A DNA stretch of 64,000 nucleotides from Micrococcaceae bacterium Sec5.7. Lineage in GTDB: Bacteria; Actinomycetota; Actinomycetes; Actinomycetales; Micrococcaceae. Below the pieces are notes generated by a model, which was given only the letters and a program-made list of their open reading frames with translations, was not told the origin of the DNA and made no database searches. A program made the translations under genes and the position numbers. Below, piece after piece: positions 50,337 through 63,073 of the stretch (its first letter is position 1; the number at the start of each line of letters is the position of its first letter). The stretch lies in the NCBI GenBank assembly GCA_039636785.1, contig CP144169.1, positions 2,666,001 through 2,730,000 of the forward strand. The letters run 5' to 3'.

Positions 50337-52019
50337 ATGTCTGAAATCAATGTCATGAGCGATCTGGAGATCGCCCGGCAGGCTGTCATGCGGCCCATCG
50401 AGGAGATCGCCGCGGCTGCCGGCATCAATGCGGAGGCGCTGGAGATGTATGGCCGCTACAAGGCCAAGATTGATCCGGCCAAACTGACTGCGGCGGGGCC
50501 GGCCGGCAAAGTGGTGCTCGTTTCGGCCATGTCCCCCACCCCGGCAGGCGAAGGGAAGTCAACCACCACCGTAGGGCTCGCCGATTCGCTGGCGAAGGCC
50601 GGGCACAAGGTGATGATCGCCCTGCGCGAGCCGTCGCTTGGGCCGATCCTCGGGATGAAAGGCGGCGCCGCGGGCGGCGGCTACTCCCAGGTGTTGCCAA
50701 TGGATGAGATCAACCTGCATTTCACCGGCGACTTCCACGCCGTCACCTCAGCCAACAATGCCCTGATGGCGCTCGTGGACAACCACATTTACCAGGGCAA
50801 TGAACTGAACATTGATCCCCGGCGCATGACGTTCAAGCGGGTGCTGGACATGAACGACCGTTCCCTGCGCGAAGTGGTGATCGGGCTCGGCGGGCCCACC
50901 CAAGGCATCCCGCGCCAGGACGGATTCGACATCACGGTGGCCTCGGAGATCATGGCGGTATTCTGCCTGGCCACGGATCTGGCGGACCTGCGTGAGCGGC
51001 TGGGCCGGATCACGTTCGGCTATACGTATGACCGCGCGCCCGTGACCGTGGCCGATCTCGGCGTGCAGGGTGCGCTCACCATGCTGCTCAAGGACGCCAT
51101 CAAGCCCAATCTGGTCCAGACCATTGCGGGCACACCGGCGCTGGTTCACGGCGGGCCGTTCGCCAACATTGCCCACGGCTGCAACTCGCTGATCGCCACG
51201 CAGACTGCCCGGCGCCTCGCGGACATTGTCGTCACCGAGGCCGGCTTCGGCGCGGATCTGGGGGCAGAGAAGTATATGGACATCAAGGCACGCGTTGCCG
51301 ATGTTGCGCCGTCGGCTGTTGTGGTGGTGGCAACCATCCGGGCTCTGAAAATGCACGGCGGGGTGGCGAAGGACCAGCTCAGGGAGCCCAACGTCGAGGC
51401 CCTGGCCTCCGGCGTGGTGAATCTCCGGCGGCACGTCCACAACGTGGAGAAGTTCGGCATTGCGCCGGTGGTGGCCATCAACAAGTTCGCCACAGATACC
51501 GAGGAGGAGCTCGACTGGCTGCTCGACTGGTGCGCCAAGGAAGGCGTGCAGGCGGCAGTCGCCGACGTCTGGGGCCGGGGCGGTGGCGGCGACGGCGGCG
51601 ATGAGCTGGCTGCGAAGGTGGCCGCGGCCGTCTACGGGCCCAGCAGTTTCCGGTACCTGTACGCGCTGGATCTGTCCGTGGAGGACAAGATCCGGACCAT
51701 CGTCCAGGAGATCTACGGGGCCGACGGCGTGGACTTCTCCGTTCCGGCCTTGAAGCGGCTGGCGGACATCGAGAAAAACGGCTGGTCCGGGCTGCCGGTG
51801 TGTATGGCCAAAACGCAGTACTCCTTCAGCGACGACGCCTCCAGGCTCGGCGCGCCGAAGGGCTTCACCGTGCACGTGCGCGATCTCATCCCCAAGACCG
51901 GTGCCGGCTTCATCGTGGCGCTCACCGGTGCCGTGATGACCATGCCCGGGTTGCCCGCCGTTCCGGCGGCCATGCGGATGGACGTGGACGACGCCGGAAA
52001 TCCGGTAGGTCTCTTCTGA
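50337..52019 (+). CDS. fhs: Formate--tetrahydrofolate ligase
   Basis: This enzyme makes 10-formyl-THF from formate, THF and ATP. At 560 residues it has the usual length. The P-loop is [19 protein letters not shown] at about 67-85. [48 protein letters not shown] and [16 protein letters not shown] are family blocks. The ATG at 50337 is preceded by AAAGGA. It starts 43 bp after mshA on the same strand, so the two may share a transcript. It connects with the cyclo-ligase gene in folate one-carbon metabolism. Confidence 0.96.
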   Translation: MSEINVMSDLEIARQAVMRPIEEIAAAAGINAEALEMYGRYKAKIDPAKLTAAGPAGKVVLVSAMSPTPAGEGKSTTTVGLADSLAKAGHKVMIALREPSLGPILGMKGGAAGGGYSQVLPMDEINLHFTGDFHAVTSANNALMALVDNHIYQGNELNIDPRRMTFKRVLDMNDRSLREVVIGLGGPTQGIPRQDGFDITVASEIMAVFCLATDLADLRERLGRITFGYTYDRAPVTVADLGVQGALTMLLKDAIKPNLVQTIAGTPALVHGGPFANIAHGCNSLIATQTARRLADIVVTEAGFGADLGAEKYMDIKARVADVAPSAVVVVATIRALKMHGGVAKDQLREPNVEALASGVVNLRRHVHNVEKFGIAPVVAINKFATDTEEELDWLLDWCAKEGVQAAVADVWGRGGGGDGGDELAAKVAAAVYGPSSFRYLYALDLSVEDKIRTIVQEIYGADGVDFSVPALKRLADIEKNGWSGLPVCMAKTQYSFSDDASRLGAPKGFTVHVRDLIPKTGAGFIVALTGAVMTMPGLPAVPAAMRMDVDDAGNPVGLF

Positions 52020-52040
52020 CCCCTCGCCTATCCCCCTCCG

Positions 52041-52101
52041 GTTGCTCTATCACTTTTGGTCGCCATTCCCCCTTTTTGGCGCCCACAAGTGATAGGGCAA
52101 C
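52041..52101. repeat. 61-nt palindromic element, copy 1
   Basis: Left arm GTTGCTCTATCACTTTTGG and right arm AAGTGATAGGGCAAC pair with one mismatch over the outer 15 bp; an inner TGGTCGCC / GGCGCCCA also pairs. It lies 22 bp past the fhs stop and could end fhs transcription. A second copy of the same length, with an identical first 19 bases, lies at 53114-53174 on the other side of the DUF559 gene. Confidence 0.85.
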
Positions 52102-52180
52102 GGGTCAGGGAGGGGCTGTGGAGGACGAGTGCCGCCGGATTGTGGATAACTTCAGCGGTGGCAGGGCTGTTCGGACAACA

Positions 52181-53107
52181 ATGGTGCCCATGCGTCCATC
52201 TGCGCCTCTTCCGGCCCACCTTGCCACCGCACCGTTCACGGTCCATGAGGCTAGGTCTGCCAGCCTGAGCAGCGGACGGCTCCGTTCATCCGATCTCGCC
52301 TCCGCCGGCCGGTTGCTGTACGTGCCCGCCGGCTGGGACTCTGAAATCCGCAGCCTGGCGAGGGCCTTATCGGCGGCAACACCCGGCGCATGGATATCGC
52401 ACCTGACCGCCGCAATACTGCATGGGCTGTGGCTTCCGTCCTGGTTCCGTGACTGCCGGGAACTCCACCTCAGCAAGCCTAGGGCGCTGCCCCCGGTCCG
52501 GCGGGAGGGTGTCCTCGGGCATACCGTTCTTGTTTTTGCCGACGAGGTGATGGAGCTGGACGGCACCCACATTTCAACGCCGGCGCGGACCTGGCTTGAC
52601 CTTGCCCGCATCTTGCCGCTTGATGATCTCGTCGCTGTCGGTGACCAGCTGGTCCGTCGCCCCCGTCCGGGCCTCGAGAATCGCGCGGAAGCGTGGGCAA
52701 CGATTCCCCAGCTGCAGGAAATGCTGAAGCGCCACCCGAAGCTCAAAGGAATCGTGAAAGCGCGCCAGGCGATGGAGCTGATCCGTGTCGGCGCCGACTC
52801 TGCACCGGAGACATTCCTGCGCCTGGCGCTGACGGCTTCAGGACTCCCCGAACCTGAGTTGCAGCTGCGGATTGTCCAGGGTGACCCGTATTCTCCTGCC
52901 GCGGATCTCGGCTACCGGGAGCATCAGGTTGGCATCCAGTACGACGGCGGACATCACCTCTCGCGCGAACAGCAGTCCCGCGACAATCGCCGCGACGAAT
53001 CGTTCAACTCTGCGGGGTGGCGGTATTTCAAATTCAACGCAGACGATCTCGCCGACGACTTCCGCGGTGCGGTCCGTAGAGTCCGACTCGCCCTCCATCC
53101 CCGCTGA
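52181..53107 (+). CDS. DUF559 (Vsr-like) endonuclease-domain protein
   Basis: A 308-residue protein of the AbiEi-like/DUF559 group common in actinobacteria. The N-terminal half has a winged-helix-like and linker region (SLSSGRLRSSDLASAGRLLYVP, then ISHLTAAILHGLWLP), and THISTPARTWLDLARIL is a family block. The C-terminal part is the nuclease-like fold: ADLGYREHQVGIQYDGGHHLS with Asp residues, then SRDNRRDESFNSAGWRYFKFNADDL. Biological role is unknown; related proteins are suspected in defence or toxin systems. ATG 52181 is used, with ATG 52190 equally possible. It lies exactly between two copies of a 61-nt palindrome. Confidence 0.78.
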   Translation: MVPMRPSAPLPAHLATAPFTVHEARSASLSSGRLRSSDLASAGRLLYVPAGWDSEIRSLARALSAATPGAWISHLTAAILHGLWLPSWFRDCRELHLSKPRALPPVRREGVLGHTVLVFADEVMELDGTHISTPARTWLDLARILPLDDLVAVGDQLVRRPRPGLENRAEAWATIPQLQEMLKRHPKLKGIVKARQAMELIRVGADSAPETFLRLALTASGLPEPELQLRIVQGDPYSPAADLGYREHQVGIQYDGGHHLSREQQSRDNRRDESFNSAGWRYFKFNADDLADDFRGAVRRVRLALHPR

Positions 53108-53113
53108 ACGCAC

Positions 53114-53174
53114 GTTGCTCTATCACTTTTGGCAGCCAAACCAGGCGGATGGGGACCAAAAGTGACAGAGCAAC
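53114..53174. repeat. 61-nt palindromic element, copy 2
   Basis: GTTGCTCTATCACTTTTGG pairs with CCAAAAGTGACAGAGCAAC at 18 of 19 positions. It sits 6 bp past the stop of the DUF559 gene and 26 bp before the ino1 stop (convergent), so it could end both transcripts. The left arm is identical to that of copy 1; the centres differ. Confidence 0.88.
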
Positions 53175-53200
53175 CGGGTGAGCGAGCGCTCAGGACAGGG

Positions 53201-54286
53201 CTAGCGCTCGAGGTCGCCCCGGATGAAGGCTTCAACCTTGTCACGGGCGAGGTCGTCGTTGAACTGCTCCGGCGGGGATTTCATGAAGTAGCTCGATGCG
53301 GAGAGCAGCGGGCCACCGATGCCGCGGTCCAGGCCGATCTTCGCTGCTCGGATGGCGTCGATAATCACACCTGCGGAGTTGGGTGAGTCCCAGACTTCGA
53401 GCTTGTATTCCAGCGAAACGGGGGCGTCACCGAAGTTGCGTCCCTCGAGGCGGACGAAGGCCCATTTGCGGTCATCGAGCCACTGAACATAGTCCGACGG
53501 GCCGATGTGGACGTCGCGCGGGGCAATATAGGCTTCGACGTTGGACGTCACAGCCTGGGTCTTGGAGATCTTCTTGGATTCGAGGCGGTCGCGCTCCAGC
53601 ATGTTCTTGAAGTCCATGTTGCCGCCGACGTTCAGCTGGTATGTGCGGTCCAGCGTGACGCCCCGGTCTTCGAACAGCTTGGCCATAACGCGGTGCGTGA
53701 TGGTGGCACCGATCTGGCTCTTGATGTCGTCGCCAACGATCGGCACACCTGCGGCGGTGAACTTGTCGGCCCATTCCTTGGTGCCGGCCAGGAACACGGG
53801 AAGGGCGTTCACGAAGCCAACACCGGCGTCAATGGCGCACTGGGCGTAGAACTCTGCGGCTTCCTGAGAACCAACGGGCAGGTAGCAGACTATAACGTCA
53901 ACCTTGGCGTCTTTCAGAGCCTGGACAACATTGACCGGCTCCTCCGTGGACTGCTCTATGGTTTCGAGGTAGTACTTCCCCAGTCCGTCAAGGGTGTGGC
54001 CGCGCTGCACTGTCACACCGGTGGGCGGGACGTCTGCGATCTTGATGGTGTTGTTTTCGCTGGCCAGGATGGCGTCAGCGAGGTCCACGCCCACCTTCTT
54101 GCCATCGACGTCGAACGCCGCAACAAACTGGACGTCATTGACGTGGTACTTGCCAAACTCAACGTGCATCAGACCAGGGATCGTGGCCTGGGGGTCGGCA
54201 TCCCGGTAGTAATGGACACCCTGGACCAGCGAGGCGGCGCAGTTACCCACACCTACGATTGCAACACGAATCGGATTCGAAGACAC
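53201..54286 (-). CDS. ino1: Inositol-3-phosphate synthase
   Basis: This NAD-dependent enzyme turns glucose-6-phosphate into inositol-3-phosphate, needed for mycothiol and inositol lipids. At 361 residues it is the short actinobacterial type. NAD-binding is [20 protein letters not shown] at about 8-27. [19 protein letters not shown] and [26 protein letters not shown] are the core active-site blocks, with the catalytic Lys residues. The start is GTG, preceded by AAAGGAG. A -10-like TAGAAT lies about 95 bp upstream. mshA, which uses the product, is nearby. Confidence 0.96.
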   Translation of the reverse strand: MSSNPIRVAIVGVGNCAASLVQGVHYYRDADPQATIPGLMHVEFGKYHVNDVQFVAAFDVDGKKVGVDLADAILASENNTIKIADVPPTGVTVQRGHTLDGLGKYYLETIEQSTEEPVNVVQALKDAKVDVIVCYLPVGSQEAAEFYAQCAIDAGVGFVNALPVFLAGTKEWADKFTAAGVPIVGDDIKSQIGATITHRVMAKLFEDRGVTLDRTYQLNVGGNMDFKNMLERDRLESKKISKTQAVTSNVEAYIAPRDVHIGPSDYVQWLDDRKWAFVRLEGRNFGDAPVSLEYKLEVWDSPNSAGVIIDAIRAAKIGLDRGIGGPLLSASSYFMKSPPEQFNDDLARDKVEAFIRGDLER

Positions 54287-54394
54287 GGAACTCCTTTGAG
54301 AACAAACTTCAGGTGCCCGGCGCGCCAGTACCGGGATGTACGACGGCGGCCGACGGGCACAGCGCCATGGGACGCCCTAACATTCTAACCAACT

Positions 54395-54432
54395 GTGCCG
54401 GGGCCGGAATTGTTCCCGGCCGGCCCCGGCAC
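54395..54432 (-). terminator. Terminator of the aldo/keto reductase gene
   Basis: A perfect 13-bp stem (GTGCCGGGGCCGG / CCGGCCCCGGCAC) with a 12-base loop lies 34 bp past the stop at 54466. A short T-poor tail (AGTTGGTTAG) follows on the minus strand. The ino1 promoter must lie just beyond. Confidence 0.75.
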
Positions 54433-54465
54433 TTGTGTTACGTCCGGGCTATGCCCGGCGGGCTG

Positions 54466-55503
54466 TCACTTCTGTGCCCACAGATTGATGTCGGATTCGA
54501 CGGCGAACTCGTCGATCGCTGTCAGCTCCTCGGAGCTGAACTCCAGGTTGTTGATGGCGGACAGCGTGTCTTCGAGCTGCTTGACGCTGGAGGCGCCAAC
54601 GAGTGCCGAGGTTACTGGTGATCCCTTGGGCTGATCGCGCAGAATCCACGCGATGGCCATCTGGGCCAGGGACTGTCCCCGGCCTTCGGCAATGGCACGC
54701 AGGCCGCGCACGCGGTCAAGCTTCTCTTCCGTGAGGGCTGATTCTGAGAGAAAGCGTTCCTTGGCCGCACGCGAGTCAGCCGGAATTCCCTTGAGGTAGC
54801 GGTCCGTGAGCATTCCCTGCGCCAGCGGCGAGAAGGCGATGGAGCCGGCGCCCACCTGGTCCAGGGCTTCGTACAGGTTGGGCGAACCGTTTTCCGTCCA
54901 GCGGTTCAGCATGGAGTAGCTGGGCTGGTGGATGAGCAGCGGGGTGCCGAGTTCCTTGAGGATCCCGGCGGCTTCGATGGTCTGTTCCGGGGTGTACGAG
55001 GAAATACCGGCGTACAGGGCCTTGCCGGAGCGCACTGCGGAGTCCAGGGCGCCCATGGTTTCTTCCATGGGCGTTTCCGGATCCGGGCGGTGGCTGTAGA
55101 AGATGTCCACGTAGTCCAGGCCCATGCGCTGCAGGGACTGGTCAAGGCTGGACAGGAGGGTCTTGCGGGAGCCCCATTCACCGTGGGGGCCGGGCCACAT
55201 GTAGTAGCCGGCCTTGGTGGAGATCACCAGTTCGTCGCGGTACGGCTTGAAGTCGTCCTGGAGGTGGCGGCCGAAGTTGGTTTCCGCCGAGCCGTCCGGC
55301 GGGCCATAGTTGTTGGCCAGGTCAAAGTGGTTGACACCCAGATCGAACGCGCGGCGCAGGATGGCGCGCTGCTCATCGAAGCGCTTGTCGTCACCGAAAT
55401 TGTGCCACAGGCCCAGTGAGATGGCCGGAAGCTTGAGGCCGCTGCGTCCGACACGGCGGTAGGGCATGGATTCATAGCGGTTCTCCGCAGCCGAATAAGT
55501 CAT
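54466..55503 (-). CDS. Aldo/keto reductase, YghZ (L-glyceraldehyde-3-phosphate reductase) type
   Basis: A 345-residue NADPH-dependent aldo/keto reductase. The catalytic tetrad is visible: Asp in FDLGVNHFDLANNYG with the Tyr of NNYG, Lys in VISTKAGY, and His in IFYSHRPDPETPMEE. LPAISLGLWHNFGD and PPDGSAETNFGRHL are signatures of the YghZ group, which acts on L-glyceraldehyde 3-phosphate and methylglyoxal in E. coli. The substrate here may differ. It is a single gene with a strong terminator. Confidence 0.93.
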   Translation of the reverse strand: MTYSAAENRYESMPYRRVGRSGLKLPAISLGLWHNFGDDKRFDEQRAILRRAFDLGVNHFDLANNYGPPDGSAETNFGRHLQDDFKPYRDELVISTKAGYYMWPGPHGEWGSRKTLLSSLDQSLQRMGLDYVDIFYSHRPDPETPMEETMGALDSAVRSGKALYAGISSYTPEQTIEAAGILKELGTPLLIHQPSYSMLNRWTENGSPNLYEALDQVGAGSIAFSPLAQGMLTDRYLKGIPADSRAAKERFLSESALTEEKLDRVRGLRAIAEGRGQSLAQMAIAWILRDQPKGSPVTSALVGASSVKQLEDTLSAINNLEFSSEELTAIDEFAVESDINLWAQK

Positions 55504-55777
55504 ACGTACTATCCTGCCAGTTGTGATGCAGCCAACACCGCCCCCGAGCCAAAGTTACGCCGCAGGCATACATCCTCCTCCTTTGACGCTTCACCTCAGG
55601 CAGGCAGTTCACGACGGCGCTGATTATGCAGACGTCCCTCGAACAGCTGACAAAGGGGAACCATGCGTTCCTGACGATTCAGGCCCCTCAGCGCAAGCGC
55701 AACCGGAACAACGAACTGACAGGCCGAGGGCAAGCAGTTGGGCTAAGGCCATGGCCGGCGCGTGTGCTCACAGCACT
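55504..55777. other. Intergenic stretch with no clear gene
   Basis: About 270 bp between the reductase start and a hairpin. The plus strand has an open Pro-rich frame from 55523 that begins MQPTPPPSQS, reminiscent of the Pro-rich N-termini of small membrane proteins, but no membrane part follows and there is no good binding site. The reductase promoter should be in its first 100 bp. I see nothing firm. Confidence 0.4.
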
Positions 55778-55821
55778 GCGGCCGTCCCCGCAAGCAGATT
55801 TCCTGCCCGGGGGACGGCCGC
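55778..55821 (-). terminator. GC-rich hairpin downstream of the DUF4383 gene
   Basis: GCGGCCGTCCCC (55778-55789) pairs perfectly with GGGGACGGCCGC (55810-55821), 12 bp with a 20-base centre. It is 33 bp past the stop on the minus strand and has no U-run, so termination is only likely. Confidence 0.45.
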
Positions 55822-55853
55822 TGTGGTCGGTTTTCCACGAACCGCGGGAGGCG

Positions 55854-56327
55854 CTACTTGGCCCGTCCCTTCGTTTCCTCCATGGCATCCCTGCCGAGCC
55901 AGGCGCCCAGGCCGATCATGGCGACGCCGAGGACCAGATGCAGCCAGTTGTCGGCAGAGTTGAACGGGATAAAGTTGGCGCCCGCGTTCACGTCGATGAC
56001 AAGGCCGTAGATCCACAGGACCACGTACACGGCGCCGCCGCCAATCAGGAACAGGCGGGCCATCGGACTTGTCCGGGCCATTGCAATTCCGGCTGCGCCG
56101 AACAGCAAATGGACGATGTTGTGCAGAACGGACACTTGGAAGACTCCAAGCAGCATGGCGCCGGACTCATGTCCCGCAAAGTTCATGGCGCCGTAATTGG
56201 TGGTGATTCCCGGGACGAACCCGAGGACTCCAACCAGCAGAAATACCGCACCAACGCCCATGGCGGTGTTGCGAAGCGTCAACCCCATTACGTGGTGGTG
56301 TTGCGCAGGATGCGAAGCGGTGGTCAT
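55854..56327 (-). CDS. DUF4383 membrane protein
   Basis: A 157-residue protein with four predicted membrane helices (about 24-46, 60-82, 90-112, 128-146). Blocks include VFLLVGVLGFVPGITTNYGAM, VSVLHNIVHLLFGAAGIAMAR and NWLHLVLGVAMIGLGAWLGR, which are typical of DUF4383. No activity is known for the family. The ATG at 56327 is chosen for AAAGGGA just upstream; a TTG 57 bp earlier extends the frame with no support. The gene stands alone, with a hairpin downstream. Confidence 0.85.
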   Translation of the reverse strand: MTTASHPAQHHHVMGLTLRNTAMGVGAVFLLVGVLGFVPGITTNYGAMNFAGHESGAMLLGVFQVSVLHNIVHLLFGAAGIAMARTSPMARLFLIGGGAVYVVLWIYGLVIDVNAGANFIPFNSADNWLHLVLGVAMIGLGAWLGRDAMEETKGRAK

Positions 56328-56634
56328 TACCGTCCCTTTCACGCTGATTGCCGGCTCTTCTGATGGAGAACCGGCCTTCGGCAAGGAGTCGAGGGAATCC
56401 TGCCGACGCCCATATCATACTCCTGAAAACCGCACGAGCGCAGGGAAAACAGGCCTCGGAAGGGCGGCCAGCATCACAGGCCGCGGCCCGGGCAAGATCA
56501 GGGCGGTGATGCCTGCGCTGGAGAGTCGCCCCGGGCCGGCTGTGACTCAATTGGCCGGAGTGACATATGGGATCGGGGCCCCTCCCGTGAACATCATCAG
56601 ACACACGAAATCGTACCCCCGGTTACTCCACCGT

Positions 56635-58425
56635 CTAGGTTAACTCGACCCTCTGAATCACGGCGCTCCAGGGCGGAAGTTCCACCCGGTCCCCGTCCAG
56701 CCGGACGCCGTCGTCGGTCGCAAGCAGCAGAGTGCCGCGTCCACTCAGCCGGGAGACCGCGCCGGAAAAGTTCAACAGAACCTGCACCTGGCCGCGGCTG
56801 AACCTCAGCCAGCCGGCGTCGTCGTCGAACTCAACTTCGGTGTCCTCAAACCCGAGGCCGGAGAGCTCCGGCGCAGCACGGCGCAACGCAATCAGCGAAC
56901 GGTACAGCTCGAGCAGCCGCGCGTGATCGCCGCCGGCGGCTTCCGCCCAGTCCAGTTTGGAGCGGCGGAACGTCTCGGGATCCTGCGGATCAGGCACGAC
57001 GGCGGGATCCCACCCCATGCGCTCAAACTCGCGGATCCGGCCCTCGGCAGTAGCTTTGCCGAGCTCGGGCTCCGGGTGCGAGGTGAAGAACTGCCAGGGT
57101 GTGGTGGCCCCGTATTCCTCGCCCATGAACAGCATGGGCGTAAACGGCGAGGTCAGCGTGAGCACGGCAGCCAGCGCCAGCCTGCCGTATGGCAGGGACT
57201 GGGACAGCCTGTCCCCCGTGGCGCGGTTGCCGATTTGGTCGTGGTTCTGGCTGCAGACCGCCAGAGCCGAGGGGTGCACCAGCCCGGGATTGATGGGCCG
57301 GCCGTGGTGGCGTACGCGGAAGCTGGAGTAGCTGCCATTGTGGAAGAACCCGCCGCGCAGCACCTTCGCCAGTGCGCCCAGCGAATCGAAGTCCGCGTAG
57401 TATCCGGTGGTTTCGCCGCTGATGTTGACGTGGACCGCGTGGTGGAAGTCATCGCTCCATTGCCCGGCCAGTCCGTACCCGTTCACATCGCGCGGGTACA
57501 GCAGCCGCGGATCGTTCAGATCAGACTCCGCGATGAGGGTCCGCGGCCGCCCGGTCTCCGCAGAGATGGCGTCTCCGAGAGCTCCGAGTTCCTCCAGGAT
57601 GTGAACCGCCCGTTCGTCCGGCAGGGCATGCACGGCGTCGAGCCGAAGCCCGTCCACGTGGTAGTCCCGCAGCCACATGGCGACGTTGTCCAGGATGTAT
57701 TCGCGGACCACATCCGAGCCGGGCCCGTCCAGGTTGACGGAATCGCCCCAGGTGTTGGCGTCGCCCTGTTTGAGGTAGGGCCCGAATCTGGGCAGGTAGT
57801 TGCCGCTCGGCCCCAGGTGGTTGTAGACCACGTCCTGGATGACGCCCAGGCCCGCGGCATGGGCAGCGTCAACAAACCGCTGGTAGGCGGCCGGGCCACC
57901 GTAGGCCTCATGCACGGCATACCACTGCACACCGTCGTAACCCCAGTTGTGGGTGCCGTTGAACGCATTGACCGGAAGCAGCTCCACAAAATCGATGCCC
58001 AGTCCGGCCAGGTAGCCAAGCCTGCCGGCCGCGGCGTCCAGCGTGCCCTCAGGCGTGAACGTTCCAAGGTGCAGCTCGTAAATGACCGATCCCCGCAACC
58101 CCCGCCCCGCCCAGCCCGCGTCCTGCCACTCGTGCGAATCAGGATTGAAGGTCCGGGTCAGCGAGTGGACACCGTCCGGCAAGCGCCTGGACCGGGGATC
58201 CGGCAAGGGACGGGTGTCATCCCCGAGCAGATAGCCGTAGTCCACATCCGCCCCGGACGGTGCCTCCGGCGCGGTCCACCAGCCGCTTTGCCCGGCGTCG
58301 CCGCAACCGTGCCCCTCCGCACTGCGGTTCATGGGATACCGCTGCCCGTCCGCGAGCAGCGTCACCGACTCCGCGTCGGGCGCCCAGACATCAAAGCGTC
58401 CGGCCGCGCTGACAGGCAGCCTCAT
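56635..58425 (-). CDS. treZ: Malto-oligosyltrehalose trehalohydrolase
   Basis: TreZ releases trehalose from the end of maltooligosyl-trehalose. The 596-residue GH13 protein has an N-terminal beta domain ([20 protein letters not shown]) and then the barrel. Its nucleophile Asp is in [12 protein letters not shown] and the acid Glu in [13 protein letters not shown]. The block [38 protein letters not shown] is typical. It is the last gene of glgX-treY-treZ and overlaps treY by 4 bp. Confidence 0.95.
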   Translation of the reverse strand: MRLPVSAAGRFDVWAPDAESVTLLADGQRYPMNRSAEGHGCGDAGQSGWWTAPEAPSGADVDYGYLLGDDTRPLPDPRSRRLPDGVHSLTRTFNPDSHEWQDAGWAGRGLRGSVIYELHLGTFTPEGTLDAAAGRLGYLAGLGIDFVELLPVNAFNGTHNWGYDGVQWYAVHEAYGGPAAYQRFVDAAHAAGLGVIQDVVYNHLGPSGNYLPRFGPYLKQGDANTWGDSVNLDGPGSDVVREYILDNVAMWLRDYHVDGLRLDAVHALPDERAVHILEELGALGDAISAETGRPRTLIAESDLNDPRLLYPRDVNGYGLAGQWSDDFHHAVHVNISGETTGYYADFDSLGALAKVLRGGFFHNGSYSSFRVRHHGRPINPGLVHPSALAVCSQNHDQIGNRATGDRLSQSLPYGRLALAAVLTLTSPFTPMLFMGEEYGATTPWQFFTSHPEPELGKATAEGRIREFERMGWDPAVVPDPQDPETFRRSKLDWAEAAGGDHARLLELYRSLIALRRAAPELSGLGFEDTEVEFDDDAGWLRFSRGQVQVLLNFSGAVSRLSGRGTLLLATDDGVRLDGDRVELPPWSAVIQRVELT

Positions 58426-60745
58426 GAGTCCTCACCGGCTTCGGGCACCAGCAGCGCCACAGGATAGTTCCGCAGAATGTCCGCCACCGGTACCGCGCCT
58501 GGCGCAAAGCTGTTTCCGGTCAGCTCATCCCGCATCGCAGTTTCAAGCACGACGGCGGTGTCCCGCCAGCCGCCTGCACGTTCCAGTCCGCAGGGAAGCC
58601 TCGTGGCCAGCGTGAGGGCACCGCGGCCTGCGTTGGCGCCACGCCCAAAGGCGACCAGGTTCCCGGCGGCCGCGCCGGAAGCCGTGACCGCGTGGTAGCC
58701 GGTGAACAGCTCCGGACGGTCCCGGCGAAGGCGAAGGGCTCTGGACGTCAGCAGCAACTTGGCGGCGTCGTTCAGGAACGATGCCGGCAGATTCCCGGCG
58801 TCCAGGTCAGCCAGCACCCGCCGCCGCTCGGCGAAGTCGACGCTCCGGCGGTTATCCGGGTCGGTGAGCGACCGGTCCCAGAATTCCGTGCCCTGGTAGA
58901 CGTCCGGAACTCCAGGCATGGTCAGCTGCACCAACTTGGCCGACAGCGAGTTCGAGGCACCATGGTGCTCGAGGAGCCCCACGAACGCGTCCAGTTCCGC
59001 CCTGACCTGGTCATTGCCAAAGGCCGCATCCACGGCAGCCGCCACCTTCTCCTCGAAGGCTTCGTCCGGATCGGTCCAGCTGGTGGAGTTCCCGGCCTCG
59101 CGCGCGGCTTTGGTGGCGTACTGCTGCAGCCTGGCCCGGTCCGCCGGCCAGGCGCCGGCGATGGACTGCCAGAGCAGGCTGGCGAACGGACCATCGGGCA
59201 GGGGCGCCAGCTCCTGCAGCCTGCCCAGCACCGTTTCCCATTCCGGGACCAGTTCGGAGATCACCGATATGCGCGCCCGGGTATCCTCGCTGCGCTTGGT
59301 GTCGTGTGTGCTGAGAGTGGTCATGGACAGCGGGAGATCACGCTGCCGCCGGATCATGCGGGCGTGGAATTCGGCCGGTTGCAGGGCGAATTCGGTCGGA
59401 TCCGCGCCCACCTCCGTCAAGGTGCCCAGCCGCGTGTAGCGGAAGAACGCCGTGTCTTCCACCCCTTTGGCCATGACCATTCCGGAGGTCTGCTGGAACC
59501 GTCGGGCGAGCTCCAGCCCGGTGTCCAGCAACAGAGGCTGAAGGACGCCCACGGCCTGGCCGAGGTCCTGGCGGCGGTGGACGGCTAGCTCGCAGGCCTC
59601 CTTGAGGACGTCTTCGCCCGCCGGCAGGTAGGTGCGGTAGACGGGGAAGGCGGCAATGATTTCGGACAGCGCATCGGCCGCCAGCTCACCGGGGATGCCG
59701 GCGCTGGCCGGGGCCAGCCGGGCAAGCCGCAACATCTCCGAGTGCAGTATGCCGTCCGTGATCCGGCGTTTGGTTCCGTGGATCATCTTTCCGTAGTCCG
59801 CGGGAACCCCGCCGCGGAGTTTGCCGTCGAGCGCGTCCAGCGGTTCCCGGCCTGCGGGATCCACAAAAATCCGGTCAACATCCGCCAGTGCGTCGTAGCC
59901 GGTTGTGCCGTCGCATTCAAACGATGCCGGCAGCTCTTCGCCGGGCTCAAGGATCTTTTCGACAAGAAGGTAGCTGCCCCGGGTCGCCTGCCGAAGGCGC
60001 TGCAGATAGCCCCCGGGATCGGCAAGGCCGTCCGGGTGGTCCACCCGGATGCCGTCCACGAGGCCTTCACGGAACCAGCGGACAACCTCGGCGTGGGCTT
60101 CATCAAACACCCACGGGACTTCCACCCGGATGCCGGCCAGCGTGTTCACCGCAAAGAACCGGCGGTAGTTCAGTTCCTTGTCTGCACGGCGCCAGCCCAC
60201 CAGCTCATAGTGCTGGCGGGCGTGCACAGACTGCGGAGTGTCCCCGTCCGAGTACGTGCCCTCGGCCAGCGGGAAGCGGTGATCGTAGTAACGCAGTTCA
60301 CCGCCGCGTATTTCCAGCCGGTCCAGTTCCTCGTCGCTGCCCAGCACCGGGATCCGGACGCGGCCGCCAGCGAAGTCCCAGTCAACGTCGAACGCTTCCG
60401 CATAGCGGGACTGGCGCCCTTCCTTCAACAGGGACCACCACCACGGGTTCTGGCGGGGCGACGCCACCCCCACATGGTTGGGCACAATGTCCATCAGCAG
60501 ACCCATGCCAACAGCGCGGGCCGCCTCGGAGACGGCCAGCAGTCCCTCGGAACCGCCGCGGTCCGGGTCCACTGTTGAGGGATCGGTCACGTCGTAGCCG
60601 TGATCCGACCCCTGCTCCGCCGTGAGCACCGGGGAAAGATAGAGCCAGTCCACACCCAGGGAATGCAGATACGGAACTGCCCCGGCGGCGTCCTGAAGCG
60701 TGAACCCCTGCCGGATCTGCAGCCGGTACGTCGAGACCGGTGCCC

Positions 60746-60749
<4 letters not shown>
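58422..60749 (-). CDS. treY: Malto-oligosyltrehalose synthase
   Basis: TreY turns the reducing end of a maltodextrin into a trehalose unit. The 775 residues start with [39 protein letters not shown]. The catalytic region has [16 protein letters not shown] (nucleophile) and [14 protein letters not shown] (acid), and FNPxx-like late blocks include [22 protein letters not shown]. Overlaps of 4 bp with glgX before and treZ after show one coupled operon. Confidence 0.95.
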
Positions 60750-63001
<2,252 letters not shown>

Positions 63002-63073
63002 TCGTGCTCCTCAATGTTGTCCAACACCGGGTGTCGGAAAAAGCGTTCGCGCCGTGCCGGTAAAAACCTAGCT

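Noticed and set aside
53507..54388. Plus-strand open frame of 293 codons opposite ino1
   Set aside because: Antisense shadow; ino1 is unmistakable on the minus strand.
55523..55963. Pro-rich plus-strand frame starting MQPTPPPSQS as a gene
   Set aside because: No binding site, no conserved part, and it runs through the hairpin into antisense of the DUF4383 gene.
56923..58467. Plus-strand open frame of 514 codons opposite treZ
   Set aside because: Antisense shadow of treZ, whose catalytic motifs are intact.
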